Shown: piece by piece, positions 23,533 to 33,026 of the stretch
How positions within the stretch are numbered: the first letter of the stretch is position 1
Layout of the letters: each line of letters starts with the position of its first letter
Source: Faecalibacterium hattorii
Lineage (GTDB): Bacteria > Bacillota > Clostridia > Oscillospirales > Ruminococcaceae
DNA: 64,000 bases
NCBI RefSeq assembly: GCF_003287455.1
Contig: NZ_PRLC01000006.1
Span: forward strand, 62,001 to 126,000
Direction of reading: 5' to 3'
Position numbers and translations under genes: made by a program
The notes under the pieces: generated by a model
Database searches by the model: none
What the model was told of the DNA's origin: nothing
What the model saw: the letters and a program-made list of their open reading frames with translations, nothing else

Positions 23533-24900
23533 TTAGCTCTTTATATTCCAGTAGCCTTTTCGGTCAGACCCGATGCGCTCGATGATTCCTTTTTCCTTCA
23601 GCTCCTTCAGACGCTGAGAAACTGTTTTTCTGCTGATAGATAGCTTATCTGCTATGGTGGTAGATGTGTATGCAGGATCTTCGGAAATCAGGGCCAGAAT
23701 TTGCATGGATTTTTCATCCAAGGTTTCTGTTACCTTTTCTGTTACCTTTTCTGTTACCTTTTCTGTCACCTTGTAGGTGGCAGATCGAATAACCCGATCC
23801 TCTGACGCTGTAAACTGAATCATAATATCGCCGGGATGCACGGTGTACGCAGGAAGCGGGCTTCCATCTTCCTTGCAAGCCTGACAGATTTTCTCAATAC
23901 CACGTCCCCAGCTCTCGATGAAGCCGGCCAAATAATACACATTCGCAATCGCCGTGTTGTAAGGGCGGGATGCGTGTTTGGACATCAGGCTGTCTGCCGT
24001 CCAGTTGTCTGGAAGCCTACCACAGTTAGCGATATACAGCTTATCCTCATACACGCTGATCTGAATCGGAACGCCGCTTTCATATTGCTTGTGGCATAGA
24101 GCGTTAAGAAGGGCTTCACGCAGGGCAGCGTCGGGAACAAAATAACGCTCAATGCGCTGCATCCCTTCGTAAGTGATTTTCGCTTTCATATATTTCAGAT
24201 GGATGACTTCAATGATCTTGTCAATCTGTTCCAACAAGGAGCCGTGAATTTCATCCTGATAACGGAGATCGGCATCATTCTCGAAAAAGCCGATTTTTGT
24301 GTATGCGCCCAGCTGCCAGCGGTCAGGGTCTTTGCAGAACAGCAGCATCGCTGCGTTGGTATAATACCCGGCATTGGTCAGACGCAGCTTTTCCATTAAA
24401 TCCGCTTTGTCCTCGTCTAAAACGCTTTGGTCGATCCGGCCCTTCTTGGCGGCAAGGGTCTTGAATCTCTTGACCAACTCATCATCAATATCATCCAACG
24501 TAAATCCCGGCAAGGGCATATTATCCCACGAAGCACCACGTTTGCGTAGAATGAAGCTCTCCAGTTCTGGGCCAGAAAGGGTCTGCATGGTGCTGCCGCT
24601 TCTATAATAATAGACACCTTTGCAGTTTATGGCAACGGGATATGGTGGAACAACGATTTCCAGATATTCTTTCCCGTCACGCTCCAGCTGATTGACATCC
24701 ACCACGATGCTCATGGCATTTCGGATTTTGTTTGGAACATCCTCCAGCAGCTTGCGGATATTGGGCAGGCCGATAACTTTTCCATCATCGTCACAGCCAA
24801 TATAAATCTTGCCGCCCTGTGCATTGGCGAAGCCGCAAATCCATTCCAGATAGTCATCCTTCCACTTAGCTTTCCATTCTATGTTCTGATTTTCAGGCAT
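23533..24900 (-). CDS. AlbA_2/Schlafen-type ATP-binding transcriptional regulator
   Basis: 455 residues from the ATG at 24900 (MPENQNIEWKAKWKDDYLEW). The N-terminal AlbA_2 domain contains ICGFANAQGGKIYIGCDDDG (about 20-40). The middle ATP-binding-like domain includes PDAALREALLNALCHKQY and IESWGRGIEKICQAC. A linker of (KVTE)4 at about residues 380-395 leads to a C-terminal winged helix (TSTTIADKLSISRKTVSQRL). Its start overlaps the DUF6076 stop by 8 bp. Such proteins are common in conjugative elements and are thought to regulate transcription; targets unknown. Confidence 0.82.
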   Translation of the reverse strand: MPENQNIEWKAKWKDDYLEWICGFANAQGGKIYIGCDDDGKVIGLPNIRKLLEDVPNKIRNAMSIVVDVNQLERDGKEYLEIVVPPYPVAINCKGVYYYRSGSTMQTLSGPELESFILRKRGASWDNMPLPGFTLDDIDDELVKRFKTLAAKKGRIDQSVLDEDKADLMEKLRLTNAGYYTNAAMLLFCKDPDRWQLGAYTKIGFFENDADLRYQDEIHGSLLEQIDKIIEVIHLKYMKAKITYEGMQRIERYFVPDAALREALLNALCHKQYESGVPIQISVYEDKLYIANCGRLPDNWTADSLMSKHASRPYNTAIANVYYLAGFIESWGRGIEKICQACKEDGSPLPAYTVHPGDIMIQFTASEDRVIRSATYKVTEKVTEKVTEKVTETLDEKSMQILALISEDPAYTSTTIADKLSISRKTVSQRLKELKEKGIIERIGSDRKGYWNIKS

Positions 24901-25819
24901 TATTATCACCATCCTCTGATTTATTCTTTCCCCGGCTCTTATAAACATTATACTGATTTTTACACCTTGCACTGCAAAAAGCGGAGTTAGCCCGGTTACT
25001 CAGGAACACTTTCTGACACTGCTTGCACATCCGCAACGGCTTTGTGCTGTCCACCAGCATGAAGCTGAACATCATCTGAATCCCCAACAGCAGGGAATGG
25101 AAATCCCAATAGATCGTTGGCCTATCCAACAGCTCTATATGATAGGTGGGTGCAATGCCGCCAAATGCAGCCATAGACTTACGCAGCATATTCCGGCTTT
25201 CTTCCTCCATGGAATCATAGTCATTATAATAGAAGAAAGAGGTCAGCATATTAAATGCCCAATCCTTGAGTTGCTGTGCCACCCAATCGTAAGGCTCTGC
25301 ATACGCCCGCTGGAAGCTCATGGTCTTTGCCATCGGCTCGTCCATAAAGGTCATGGTCAGTGCAATCATTGCCCGGTCGCTGGACACATTCCAACTGGAT
25401 TCCACACCGTTCTTGACCACATCCAGCTTATCAAAGGGGTAAAACAGGGACAGATACTTCTCCGTCTCCATCGTTTCTTCCTTGATAAAATGGTTCTTTG
25501 GCAGATATACCGCCTCATAATCCATAAAGGACGGCGTGGTGGGCAGGGCCGTCATCAGGCCCAGCAGCCCATAGTGGGTAATAAATTCCAAGATTGCCTT
25601 TTCTACCTCTGGCTCAGAGCTTTTCTTGCCGTTCATCATCAGCATCCCCACATTCAGAGCATCCAGCACAATGTCCGGGGCTTCCTTGAGTGGGTTATAG
25701 ACATCCGGCCTGGCATCCTTTGCCGGGGTGATGTATTTCTTCCCGTCCTTGCCTGTTTTGATTTCATAGCGTTCATACCGCACCCAATGGGAACGGGATT
25801 GCTCAAAAAATGTATTCAT
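24893..25819 (-). CDS. DUF6076-family protein with a C-terminal zinc-finger-like motif
   Basis: 308 residues from the ATG at 25819, after AAAGGAAGG. It is mostly helical. The C-terminal CKQCQKVFLSNRANSAFCSA, continuing RCKNQYNVYKSRGK (about 270-300), has four cysteines in C-x2-C and C-x3-C spacing and resembles small zinc fingers in mobile-element proteins. The inner recombinase C-terminus carries similar fingers. Function unknown. It is translationally coupled to the AlbA-type gene. Confidence 0.7.
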   Translation of the reverse strand: MNTFFEQSRSHWVRYERYEIKTGKDGKKYITPAKDARPDVYNPLKEAPDIVLDALNVGMLMMNGKKSSEPEVEKAILEFITHYGLLGLMTALPTTPSFMDYEAVYLPKNHFIKEETMETEKYLSLFYPFDKLDVVKNGVESSWNVSSDRAMIALTMTFMDEPMAKTMSFQRAYAEPYDWVAQQLKDWAFNMLTSFFYYNDYDSMEEESRNMLRKSMAAFGGIAPTYHIELLDRPTIYWDFHSLLLGIQMMFSFMLVDSTKPLRMCKQCQKVFLSNRANSAFCSARCKNQYNVYKSRGKNKSEDGDNNA

Positions 25820-25866
25820 AACGCAAATCCTTCCTTTCGGTCATCTGCTTATCAAATTCAATCAGA

Positions 25867-26745
25867 TCATTCGCTGTCCTTGCTGCTGCCAAGGGCAGCT
25901 TTCTTTTTCCTCGGCTTTGATTTGTTCTCCCGGAGGATAACGGCGTCCTTGCCATAGGCTTTCAGCAAAAGCCCATATTCCTCTAAGAACTGCCGTTCCC
26001 GCAGCGTTAGGCTTCCACAGTCGTTCTGTTTTTCCAAAAGGTAATCATAAACCGCTCTTTGCAGCTTCTTGTGGATATTCTTTCGGAGCTTTCTAATGTT
26101 TCGGTCTGTCTGTCCCCGTATCATACCCACCTGTATGGTGCTGTACTGCCGGATGGACAGGTAATACAGCACTTCCTTCTGATCAATGGTAAGGCTGCGT
26201 ATCAGCTCAGAAATAAATGAGCTTGCAACCAACTCATGCAGTTCATAGGGGCAAGAAAAAATGATATCCAGAAAATTGCCGCTGGCAAGCTGGCGGTATC
26301 GTGGCAGATTCAAATACAGCGGAATCATCTTCGGATTGGGAACTGCCATGTATTCTAACGGAACATCTCCCCGGAGATTTTCATGGTCACGCTCCCGTCG
26401 TTCCCGATTCCGATCCAACCTGTCCCATTCGCTGACAACGTATCGAAAGTCGTCCTCTGTTCTTGCAGCATCCTCCAGCCGTGCCAACGCCTCTGCCCGT
26501 ATCTGGCGCTTTAAGCGTTTTTCGCTGACAGGAGCAGCTTCTTCCTCTTCGTCCTCCAGTTCTACGGTGTAGTCCCTTGGGTTTTCGTCCTGCTCCAGCT
26601 CTCTTTCCAGCTCTAAGGCTCGTTCTTCGGAGAGGATTTCCTCTAACTGCTCGTTTTGTATCGTCAGATCGGAGGCTTCATCCCATTCGGTTAGGTCATC
26701 ACCGTCATCCGGGAACAGGAGAAATGTTCTATTTTCATCTGTCAT
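25867..26745 (-). CDS. Sigma-70 region-4-like protein of the inner element
   Basis: 292 residues from the ATG at 26745, preceded by GGAGGTGAGG. It has a very acidic N-terminus (ERELEQDENPRDYTVELEDE). The C-terminal helix-turn-helix (LTIDQKEVLYYLSIRQYSTI, then QVGMIRGQTDRNIRKLRKNIHKKL) resembles sigma region 4. It could be a specialised sigma factor or a transcription regulator of the element. It is divergent from tnpW, with about 250 bp between. Confidence 0.68.
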   Translation of the reverse strand: MTDENRTFLLFPDDGDDLTEWDEASDLTIQNEQLEEILSEERALELERELEQDENPRDYTVELEDEEEEAAPVSEKRLKRQIRAEALARLEDAARTEDDFRYVVSEWDRLDRNRERRERDHENLRGDVPLEYMAVPNPKMIPLYLNLPRYRQLASGNFLDIIFSCPYELHELVASSFISELIRSLTIDQKEVLYYLSIRQYSTIQVGMIRGQTDRNIRKLRKNIHKKLQRAVYDYLLEKQNDCGSLTLRERQFLEEYGLLLKAYGKDAVILRENKSKPRKKKAALGSSKDSE

Positions 26746-26995
26746 GACCTCACCTCCGAAAATTTTTTGAATTTCTTTCAAAAACAGTTCCGATTTACAC
26801 CCCGGATTTCTCCTATTAGTGAGAGGGTAATCTGATAAGCGGTTATTTAGGTTACTTTTTCAACCCGTATCAAGAGAAAGGAGGACGCAAGTTGCGGTAG
26901 CTTTATGAAACATGACACAAGATGCCACCGACTTACATCAGTCGGAACCACCATTAGTATATCAAACGAACATGAATTTTTCAAGGAGGAACGCT

Positions 26996-27205
26996 ATGGA
27001 TAAAAACAAACAGGCACAGTATATGATAAGACGTATTGGCGGCACCACCTACAAGGTGAGAGTCGCTTTCAGTGAAAGTGGGAAAGAGACAATGGAGGAT
27101 AAAATTTTACGAATGATACGCAACGAAGTAGTTACAAACGACGGAACTTGTGATATAATTGGTGTACCACAAATGAGCCGTCAGTCTGAAAGGAGCGCAT
27201 CATGA
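26996..27205 (+). CDS. tnpW: Transposon-encoded protein TnpW
   Basis: 69 residues from the ATG at 26996 after AAGGAGGA. YMIRRIGGTTYKVRVAFSES, then GKETMEDKILRMIRNEV, is the compact beta-beta-alpha core of TnpW. It ends by overlapping the recombinase start (ATGA), so the two are coupled. Just before it lie a hairpin, CCGACT/AGTCGG, and a 32-codon open frame (26905-27003) that ends over this start and may be a leader. Confidence 0.85.
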   Translation: MDKNKQAQYMIRRIGGTTYKVRVAFSESGKETMEDKILRMIRNEVVTNDGTCDIIGVPQMSRQSERSAS

Positions 27206-29250
27206 GCATCATTCAGACTGAGGACAAGATCACCGCCTTATACGAACGACTTTCCCGTGACGATGACCAGATTGGGGATAGCAACTCCATTGTGAATCAA
27301 AAGAAATACTTGGAGGGCTATTGCGCACAGCAGGGGTACACAAACTTTGCCCATTACACGGACGACGGATTCTCAGGCGGCACATTTGAAAGACCGGCAT
27401 GGAAAAAGCTGGTGGCAGACATTGAAGCTGGCAAGGTGGCTCGTGTGATCGTAAAGGATATGTCCCGAATCGGACGTGACTACTTGCAGACCGGCTTTTA
27501 CACGGAGGTTATGTTCCGTCAGCATGGCATTCATTTTATTGCCATCGCCAACAGCGTGGACAGCAACGACCAGAACAGCAATGAATTTGCTCCGTTCCTC
27601 AACATCATGAACGAGTGGTACTTGCGTGATCTGAGCCGCAAGCAGAAAACCGCTATCCGTGTGAAGGGGGAATCAGGCAAGCCTACCACCAACAGTGCCA
27701 TCTACGGCTATAAGAAAGACCCGAACGACAAGCACCATTGGTTGATTGACGAGGAGGCCGCCGCCGTTGTGCGGCGCATCTTCCGTCTGACCATCGAGGG
27801 AAAAGGCCCCTATGACATTGCCAGAATCCTTTTTGAAGATAAGGTAGAAGCTCCGGCGGTCTATTTTGCAAGGAAAGGCATTGGCGTTTGGAAAAGTAAG
27901 ACCGAGTTCGCATATCCTTATAACTGGAGCGGCTATATTGTGGGGCAGATATTGTCTAAGCCTGAGTATATGGGGCATACGGTCAATTTCCGTTCCCACA
28001 AGCTGTCATATAAGGACAAGACCTCTATTCCTAATCCCAAGGAGGACTGGCTGATCTTCGAGAACACCCATGAGGCCATTATCGAGCCGGAAACATGGGA
28101 GCTTGCTCAGCAACTGCGGAAAACGCCACGGCGTATTGATACCATAGGCGAAGCCAATCCCCTGACCGGGCTTTTATACTGTGCGGACTGCGGCGCAAAG
28201 ATGTATAATCATCGTTCCAGAGGCGGTACAGAAGGCACTCCGTATCCGTCGGATTTCTTTGACTGCTCCTCTTATACACTGGCACATCAGAAGCATGGAA
28301 AGGACTGCTGCGGGCACTATATTACCACTAAGTCGCTGCGTATCCTTATTTTAGAGACAATCCGCACTGTCAGCCAGCTTGCCATAGCAGATCGGGAAAA
28401 ATTCACCGAGAAGATACGAGCCGCTTCACAGGTCAGGCAGGTGGAGGCGGCCAAAGATGCCAAACGAAAGCTGAACAAAGACCGTAAGCGCCACAGTGAG
28501 CTGGATACGATCATTAAAAAGCTCTATGAATCCTTTGCCGTAGGCCGAATTTCTGAGGAACGCTTTGACAGCCTGCTTGCTGAGTACGAAGTCGAACAGA
28601 AAAACCTTTCCGCACAGATTGCAGAAACGGAGGAAAGCCTGACGAGCTATGAGGAAGATACTGCCCGTGTAGAGCAGTTCCTTGCTTTGGCAGAAAAGTA
28701 CACCGATTTCTCCGAGCTGACTACACCGATGATCAATGAATTTATTGATAAAATCATCGTTCATGCCCCGGAGCGCATCGACGGGGACAGAACGCAGGAG
28801 GTAGAAATCTTCCTGAAATTCATCGGAAAGTTTGAACTTCCTGCCCCGGAGCTGACAGCAGAGGAAATCAAGCGGCAGGAGCAGCTACGCCAGCATCGCA
28901 TCAAAAGCCGGGAGCGCTATCAGTTGATTAAGGCCGGGAAGCACACCGTTGGGCAGCCTTTTCAGCTAACCTGTAAGTGCTGCGGTCAGGGATTTGAATC
29001 CAAAAGCTCGGCTGCTATGTTCTGCGGACCGAATTGCCGGGCGAAGTTCTACCGGCAGGAAGCGGCAGAAAACAGGCGGCGTGACTGCACTTGTGAAAAC
29101 TGCGGTAAGACCTTTTCCACCACAAGAAGCAATGTCAAGTATTGCAGTGATGAGTGCCGATATGAGGGGCATATCAAAGGCCAGCGGGTTCGCAATGCAG
29201 CGAACAGGAAGGAAAAACTGGCAGCGGAGACAGTTACCTCTCCGGCTTAA
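27202..29250 (+). CDS. Large serine recombinase of the inner element (TnpX/TndX type)
   Basis: 682 residues. The resolvase domain (1-150) has the catalytic S18 in ALYERLSRDD and VIVKDMSRIGRDY. The recombinase domain follows (YGYKKDPNDKHHWLIDEEAA, WSGYIVGQILSKPEYMG). The zinc ribbon is LLYCADCGAKMY with its partner cysteines near 345. A coiled coil (about 400-490) comes next. The unusual C-terminal extension (from about 570) has two finger-like motifs, CKCCGQGFES...CGPNC and CENCGKTFST...CSDEC. It is intact and should excise or integrate the inner element. Confidence 0.95.
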   Translation: MSIIQTEDKITALYERLSRDDDQIGDSNSIVNQKKYLEGYCAQQGYTNFAHYTDDGFSGGTFERPAWKKLVADIEAGKVARVIVKDMSRIGRDYLQTGFYTEVMFRQHGIHFIAIANSVDSNDQNSNEFAPFLNIMNEWYLRDLSRKQKTAIRVKGESGKPTTNSAIYGYKKDPNDKHHWLIDEEAAAVVRRIFRLTIEGKGPYDIARILFEDKVEAPAVYFARKGIGVWKSKTEFAYPYNWSGYIVGQILSKPEYMGHTVNFRSHKLSYKDKTSIPNPKEDWLIFENTHEAIIEPETWELAQQLRKTPRRIDTIGEANPLTGLLYCADCGAKMYNHRSRGGTEGTPYPSDFFDCSSYTLAHQKHGKDCCGHYITTKSLRILILETIRTVSQLAIADREKFTEKIRAASQVRQVEAAKDAKRKLNKDRKRHSELDTIIKKLYESFAVGRISEERFDSLLAEYEVEQKNLSAQIAETEESLTSYEEDTARVEQFLALAEKYTDFSELTTPMINEFIDKIIVHAPERIDGDRTQEVEIFLKFIGKFELPAPELTAEEIKRQEQLRQHRIKSRERYQLIKAGKHTVGQPFQLTCKCCGQGFESKSSAAMFCGPNCRAKFYRQEAAENRRRDCTCENCGKTFSTTRSNVKYCSDECRYEGHIKGQRVRNAANRKEKLAAETVTSPA

Positions 29251-29279
29251 TATTTCCAATAAAACAATAAATTTTGAGG

Positions 29280-29316
29280 AAGCGGTTTGCCTTATATCAG
29301 GGCAAGCCGCTTTTTC
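29280..29316 (+). terminator. Terminator after the inner recombinase
   Basis: AAGCGGTTTGCC (from 29280) pairs with GGGCAAGCCGC (29300-29310), followed by TTTTT. It separates the recombinase from the replication genes. Confidence 0.72.
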
Positions 29317-29333
29317 TACGCAAAGGAGGACAC

Positions 29334-29969
29334 ATGAATTTATTCGAAACCGTAAAAAACAACGTCAGCCTGCGGGAAGCGGCACAGGCGTATGGCCTTG
29401 AGGTCAACCGGCACGGCAAGGCGCTCTGCCCCTTTCACAATGACAGACACCCCAGCTTGTATGTGGCAAACGACCATTATTATTGCTTTACCTGCGGAGA
29501 GCATGGAGATGTCATTGACTTCACTGCAAGGTTGTTTGATCTCAAGCCCTACGACGCAGCCATGAAGCTGGTGATAGACTTTCATCTTGACCCGGACAAG
29601 CCGCCCAGCGCAGCGGCACTCAATGCAAAGCGTATCCGAACAGAAGCACAGAAGCTCAAAGAAAACGAGCGTCTGTGCTTTTCTGTTTTATCGGACTATT
29701 ACCGTTGCTTGGAGGAATGGAAAGCATACTATGCGCCGCAAACGCCGGATGAGCCAGTCCATGATTTATTCGTGGAAGCCTGCCACAAGCTCAGTCAGAT
29801 TGAATATGAACTGAACATTCTCACCTTTGGTGACAGCTATGAGCGTCGGGAAATTGTACAGGACTGGATGACGGATGGTGAAATCATAGCACTAAAGGAG
29901 CGTCTGGAACAACTGCGAAAGGAGGAAACCTATGGACGAATTGAATACCCCAATGGTTATGCCGCCTGA
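29334..29969 (+). CDS. DnaG-like primase with CHC2 zinc finger
   Basis: 211 residues from the ATG at 29334 after AAAGGAGGA. The CHC2 zinc-binding domain is clear: HGKALCPFHNDRHPSLYVAN, then YYCFTCGEHGDVIDFTARLF (about 27-68). The rest is helical, and no TOPRIM active site is visible, so it may only recognise the template. It overlaps the next gene (helicase) by 38 bp. Together they should initiate replication of the excised circle. Confidence 0.85.
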   Translation: MNLFETVKNNVSLREAAQAYGLEVNRHGKALCPFHNDRHPSLYVANDHYYCFTCGEHGDVIDFTARLFDLKPYDAAMKLVIDFHLDPDKPPSAAALNAKRIRTEAQKLKENERLCFSVLSDYYRCLEEWKAYYAPQTPDEPVHDLFVEACHKLSQIEYELNILTFGDSYERREIVQDWMTDGEIIALKERLEQLRKEETYGRIEYPNGYAA

Positions 29970-31257
29970 AGAAAGCATTCCCGATTGGTATGATGGAAAA
30001 CGCATCAACGAAGTGCTGTTTTGTCAGCAGTTCTTAAAAAAGCATCCCATGAAATGTGTCAGAGGAAGGCTGTTCACAGTGGATGGACTGATTGAGGACG
30101 AGGCGCAAATCGGCAATCTCATTCTGGAGGAGATCTCCGGCTGTCTGACCTCCGGGCTTTCCAAGGTGGTGGCAAATCTGCTGGCCAGTATCAAGCTGCA
30201 AGCCTATTCGCCGCCCCTGCCCATCGAGACTGACCGTATCCATGTGGCAAACGGGACACTCTTTCTGGATGGGCGTTTCACCGAGGACAAAAGCTATTGC
30301 AACAACCGTCTGAGTGTGGCCTATCTCCCCGATGCACCGCCGCCTGTGCGCTGGCTGCAATTTTTATCCGAGCTGCTTGTCCCGGAGGACATTCCCACCT
30401 TGCAGGAGTATATGGGCTACTGCCTATTGCCTACCACAAAGGGGCAGAAAATGCTCCTGATGATTGGTAAGGGCGGCGAAGGAAAGAGTCGAATCGGACT
30501 TGTAATGCGCTCCATGCTGGGAGATAACATGAATACCACCAGCATCCAGAAGGTAGAGAACAACCGTTTCAGCCGTGCAGACCTGGAAAACAAGCTGCTG
30601 ATGGTGGATGACGATATGGATATGAGTGCCCTGCCCAAGACCAACTATATCAAATCCATCGTGACCTCAGAGTGCAAGATGGATATGGAACGCAAGGGTG
30701 TTCAAAGCTATCAGAGCCAGCTTTATGTCCGCTTTCTTTGCTTCGGCAACGGCGCTTTAACCGCTTTGCACGACAAGTCAGACGGCTTCTTCCGCAGGCA
30801 GATCGTGTTGACCACCAAGGACAGGCCAGCAGGACGAGCCGATGATCCATTTCTGGTGGATAAGCTGACACAGGAGCGTGAGGGCATCTTTTTGTGGTGT
30901 CTGGAGGGTCTGCGGCGGTTGATTGGGAACGAGTATCAGTTCACCATCAGCGATAGAGCCAAAGAAAATATGGAGACAGTAAAGCGCAGCAGCAACAATG
31001 TGATCGAGTTTTTGCAATCCGAGGGCTATATCCGCTTTAAGGCCGACAGCGAAGCCAGCTCCAAGGCTATCTATGAAGCCTATCTCCGCTGGTGCGAGGA
31101 CAACGCACAAAAGCCTATGTCAGCAAATCGTATCAGCTCAGAGCTGGCCCAGAATGAACGGCTTTATAATGTGGAGGCTACCAACAATGTGTACGCAGCC
31201 GGAAAGCGGGTGCGTGGATTTATCGGAGTGGAGGCGATGAACTTGCTTCCTTATTAA
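29932..31257 (+). CDS. Phage/plasmid primase-type SF3 helicase (D5/P4 family)
   Basis: 441 residues; ATG 29932 after AAAGGAGG. A D5_N-like region (residues 90-170) precedes the ATPase. Walker A is MLLMIGKGGEGKSRIG (about 183-198), the acidic Walker B is LLMVDDDMDM (about 226-235) and sensor-like LCFGNGALTAL follows. A C-terminal winged helix ends the protein. It is expected to unwind DNA at the element's origin. It sits between the CHC2 primase and the ParM-like gene, forming a plasmid-like replication and partition module within an integrative element. Confidence 0.88.
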   Translation: MDELNTPMVMPPEESIPDWYDGKRINEVLFCQQFLKKHPMKCVRGRLFTVDGLIEDEAQIGNLILEEISGCLTSGLSKVVANLLASIKLQAYSPPLPIETDRIHVANGTLFLDGRFTEDKSYCNNRLSVAYLPDAPPPVRWLQFLSELLVPEDIPTLQEYMGYCLLPTTKGQKMLLMIGKGGEGKSRIGLVMRSMLGDNMNTTSIQKVENNRFSRADLENKLLMVDDDMDMSALPKTNYIKSIVTSECKMDMERKGVQSYQSQLYVRFLCFGNGALTALHDKSDGFFRRQIVLTTKDRPAGRADDPFLVDKLTQEREGIFLWCLEGLRRLIGNEYQFTISDRAKENMETVKRSSNNVIEFLQSEGYIRFKADSEASSKAIYEAYLRWCEDNAQKPMSANRISSELAQNERLYNVEATNNVYAAGKRVRGFIGVEAMNLLPY

Positions 31258-31277
31258 ATATGAGAACTGGACTTCAA

Positions 31278-31494
31278 AACTGCCGTACATGCCGTACACG
31301 ATGTACGGCAGTTCTCAACTCCGTTTTCAAAAAGCTATTTTACCGCAAAATCAGCGTTCTTTATGTGCAATGTGCTGCGATTACCGCATTTTCTTGCGGT
31401 ATAAACAGCGATTTGACAAAGCAAACGCAAAATCCAAAGACCAATCGGTGTACAGCGGCGTACAGCACTGGCGTTTACCGTACAGAGCCGTACA
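31278..31494 (+). repeat. GTAC iterons upstream of the ParM-like gene (candidate centromere or origin)
   Basis: A perfect inverted repeat, AACTGCCGTACAT (31278-31290) and ATGTACGGCAGTT (31301-31313), has a third CCGTACA in its loop. A second cluster has GTACA at 31450, 31460, 31480 and 31490, that is, on one helical face. The sites are likely bound by the ParR-like protein or the helicase. No gene lies in 31258-31540. Confidence 0.6.
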
Positions 31495-31540
31495 CAAACA
31501 ATCTATTTTCAAGGCCGCACAGCGGCAGAAAGGACAAACT

Positions 31541-32470
31541 ATGAACTATATGAACAATAACCCTATAATCATCGGCATCGACCACGGCTATGGGAATATC
31601 AAGACTGCACATTGCTGCTTTCCTACGGGCGTGATCATCTCTGACAAGGAGCCGACCTTCAAAAGCAATCTGCTTGTCTACAACGGCAGCTATTACACCG
31701 TGGGCGAAGGTCACAAGGAGTTTATCTCTGACAAAATGACAGACGGTGACTACTATATTCTGACCCTTGCTGCCATTGCAAGAGAGCTGAATATCCGCAA
31801 GCAGACCTCTGCCCGTGTGCATTTGGCGGCGGGGCTCCCTCTTACTTGGGTCAGCGAACAGAAGGATAGCTTCAAGGCGTACCTGTTGCAGAATGAAATG
31901 GCGGATTTCATTTTCCGTGGTGTCAGCTATCATGTGGAGTTTGCCGGAGCGGACATCTTCCCGCAGGGCTTCTCCGCTGTGGCGGACAGACTGCGGGGAT
32001 TCAAGGGCATCAATATGCTTTGCGACATTGGCAACGGAACGATGAATGTCATGTATATCAACGAGCGCCGTCCGCTATCTCAGAAGTGCTTCACGGAGAA
32101 GTACGGGACAAACCAGTGCATGATTGCTGTCCGGGAAAATCTCATGCGGCAGTTTGGCGCATCGGTAGATGATACGATTCTGGAGCGTGTGATTCGCTTT
32201 GGGACGGCAGACATCAGCGAACGCTACCTAACTGCTATCCAGAACACAGCGAGGGATTACACCGCAGGCATCTTCCGCAGACTGCGTGAGCATGAGTATG
32301 ACCCGGAACTGATGAGGCTCTATGTTGTCGGCGGTGGAAGCTGCATGGTGAAGAATTTCGGAGAATATGATGCCAGCCGGGTGATGATCAATGATGACAT
32401 CTGCGCCACAGCCAAGGGCTATGAGCTGCTGTCTGCACAGAAAATGCAAAAGAAAGGCGATCTTGTATGA
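31541..32470 (+). CDS. parM: ParM/StbA-like actin-family segregation ATPase
   Basis: 309 residues from the ATG at 31541 after AAAGGAC. The actin-fold signatures are IIGIDHGYGNIKTAHCCF (phosphate 1), NMLCDIGNGTMNVMYINE (phosphate 2, about 165-180) and LYVVGGGSCMVKNFGEYD (adenosine motif, about 270-287). It should form filaments that push sister copies of the replicating circle apart. It is coupled by ATGA overlap to a small RHH-like partner. Iterons lie just upstream. Confidence 0.85.
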   Translation: MNYMNNNPIIIGIDHGYGNIKTAHCCFPTGVIISDKEPTFKSNLLVYNGSYYTVGEGHKEFISDKMTDGDYYILTLAAIARELNIRKQTSARVHLAAGLPLTWVSEQKDSFKAYLLQNEMADFIFRGVSYHVEFAGADIFPQGFSAVADRLRGFKGINMLCDIGNGTMNVMYINERRPLSQKCFTEKYGTNQCMIAVRENLMRQFGASVDDTILERVIRFGTADISERYLTAIQNTARDYTAGIFRRLREHEYDPELMRLYVVGGGSCMVKNFGEYDASRVMINDDICATAKGYELLSAQKMQKKGDLV

Positions 32471-32841
32471 AGCAAATCTACACAACAACACTTCGGCTGA
32501 ATCTGGAGAACGAAGCAGACCGCAGGGCGTGGGAGCATTTGCAGAGCCTTGACAGGCGAGAATATCGTTCAGTCAGCAAGGCAGTCGTTTCGGCGGTCAA
32601 CGCTTACTTTGACCGTAGCAAGCAGCTTGCCGATGATCCCTATCTGGAAACACGGGAGAAGGAGGACGCTTTCCTCAGCCGGATCGAGGATACCATCTCA
32701 CGCAGCTTGCAGAGCTGTACGCCGGTAAGCCTTGGCGGTATCCTACAGCTTATGCAGAGCGCACAGCCTGCCGCTGCTCTTGTTTCGGAGGAAACCGAGG
32801 AGGACATTTCAGCTGCGCTGGATTTTGCAGACGGCTTTTGA
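32467..32841 (+). CDS. ParR-like adaptor protein
   Basis: 124 residues. The N-terminus (TTTLRLNLENEADRRAWEHL, then QSLDRREYRSVSKAVVSAVNAYF) fits a ribbon-helix-helix protein of the ParR type. The acidic C-terminus (EETEEDISAALDFADGF) could contact the actin-like filament. The assignment rests mostly on size, fold and the ATGA overlap with parM. Confidence 0.65.
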   Translation: MKQIYTTTLRLNLENEADRRAWEHLQSLDRREYRSVSKAVVSAVNAYFDRSKQLADDPYLETREKEDAFLSRIEDTISRSLQSCTPVSLGGILQLMQSAQPAAALVSEETEEDISAALDFADGF

Positions 32842-32945
32842 AATTACTTTTCTTGATTTTACTACTATGTTGGTGGCAATACAATCCGTCTTTGCTACCA
32901 AATTGGCAATTCTCAGAATGAGGAAAACAATTTACCATCAGTTCT

Positions 32946-32987
32946 GCAGGGAGTTGGTATCTGTGTGATACCAGTTCCCTGCTTTTT
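32946..32987 (+). terminator. Terminator of the partition operon
   Basis: GCAGGGAGTTGGTATC and GATACCAGTTCCCTGC around a TGTGT loop, followed by TTTTTAC. Confidence 0.75.
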
Positions 32988-33026
32988 ACTATCACGAAGC
33001 CGCCCAGCGGCAGAAAGGAGCCAGAT

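Noticed and set aside
23731-23772. Tandem 12-bp repeats considered as a CRISPR-like array
   Set aside because: No spacers; the repeats are in frame within a coding gene. No CRISPR array or cas gene was seen in the window.
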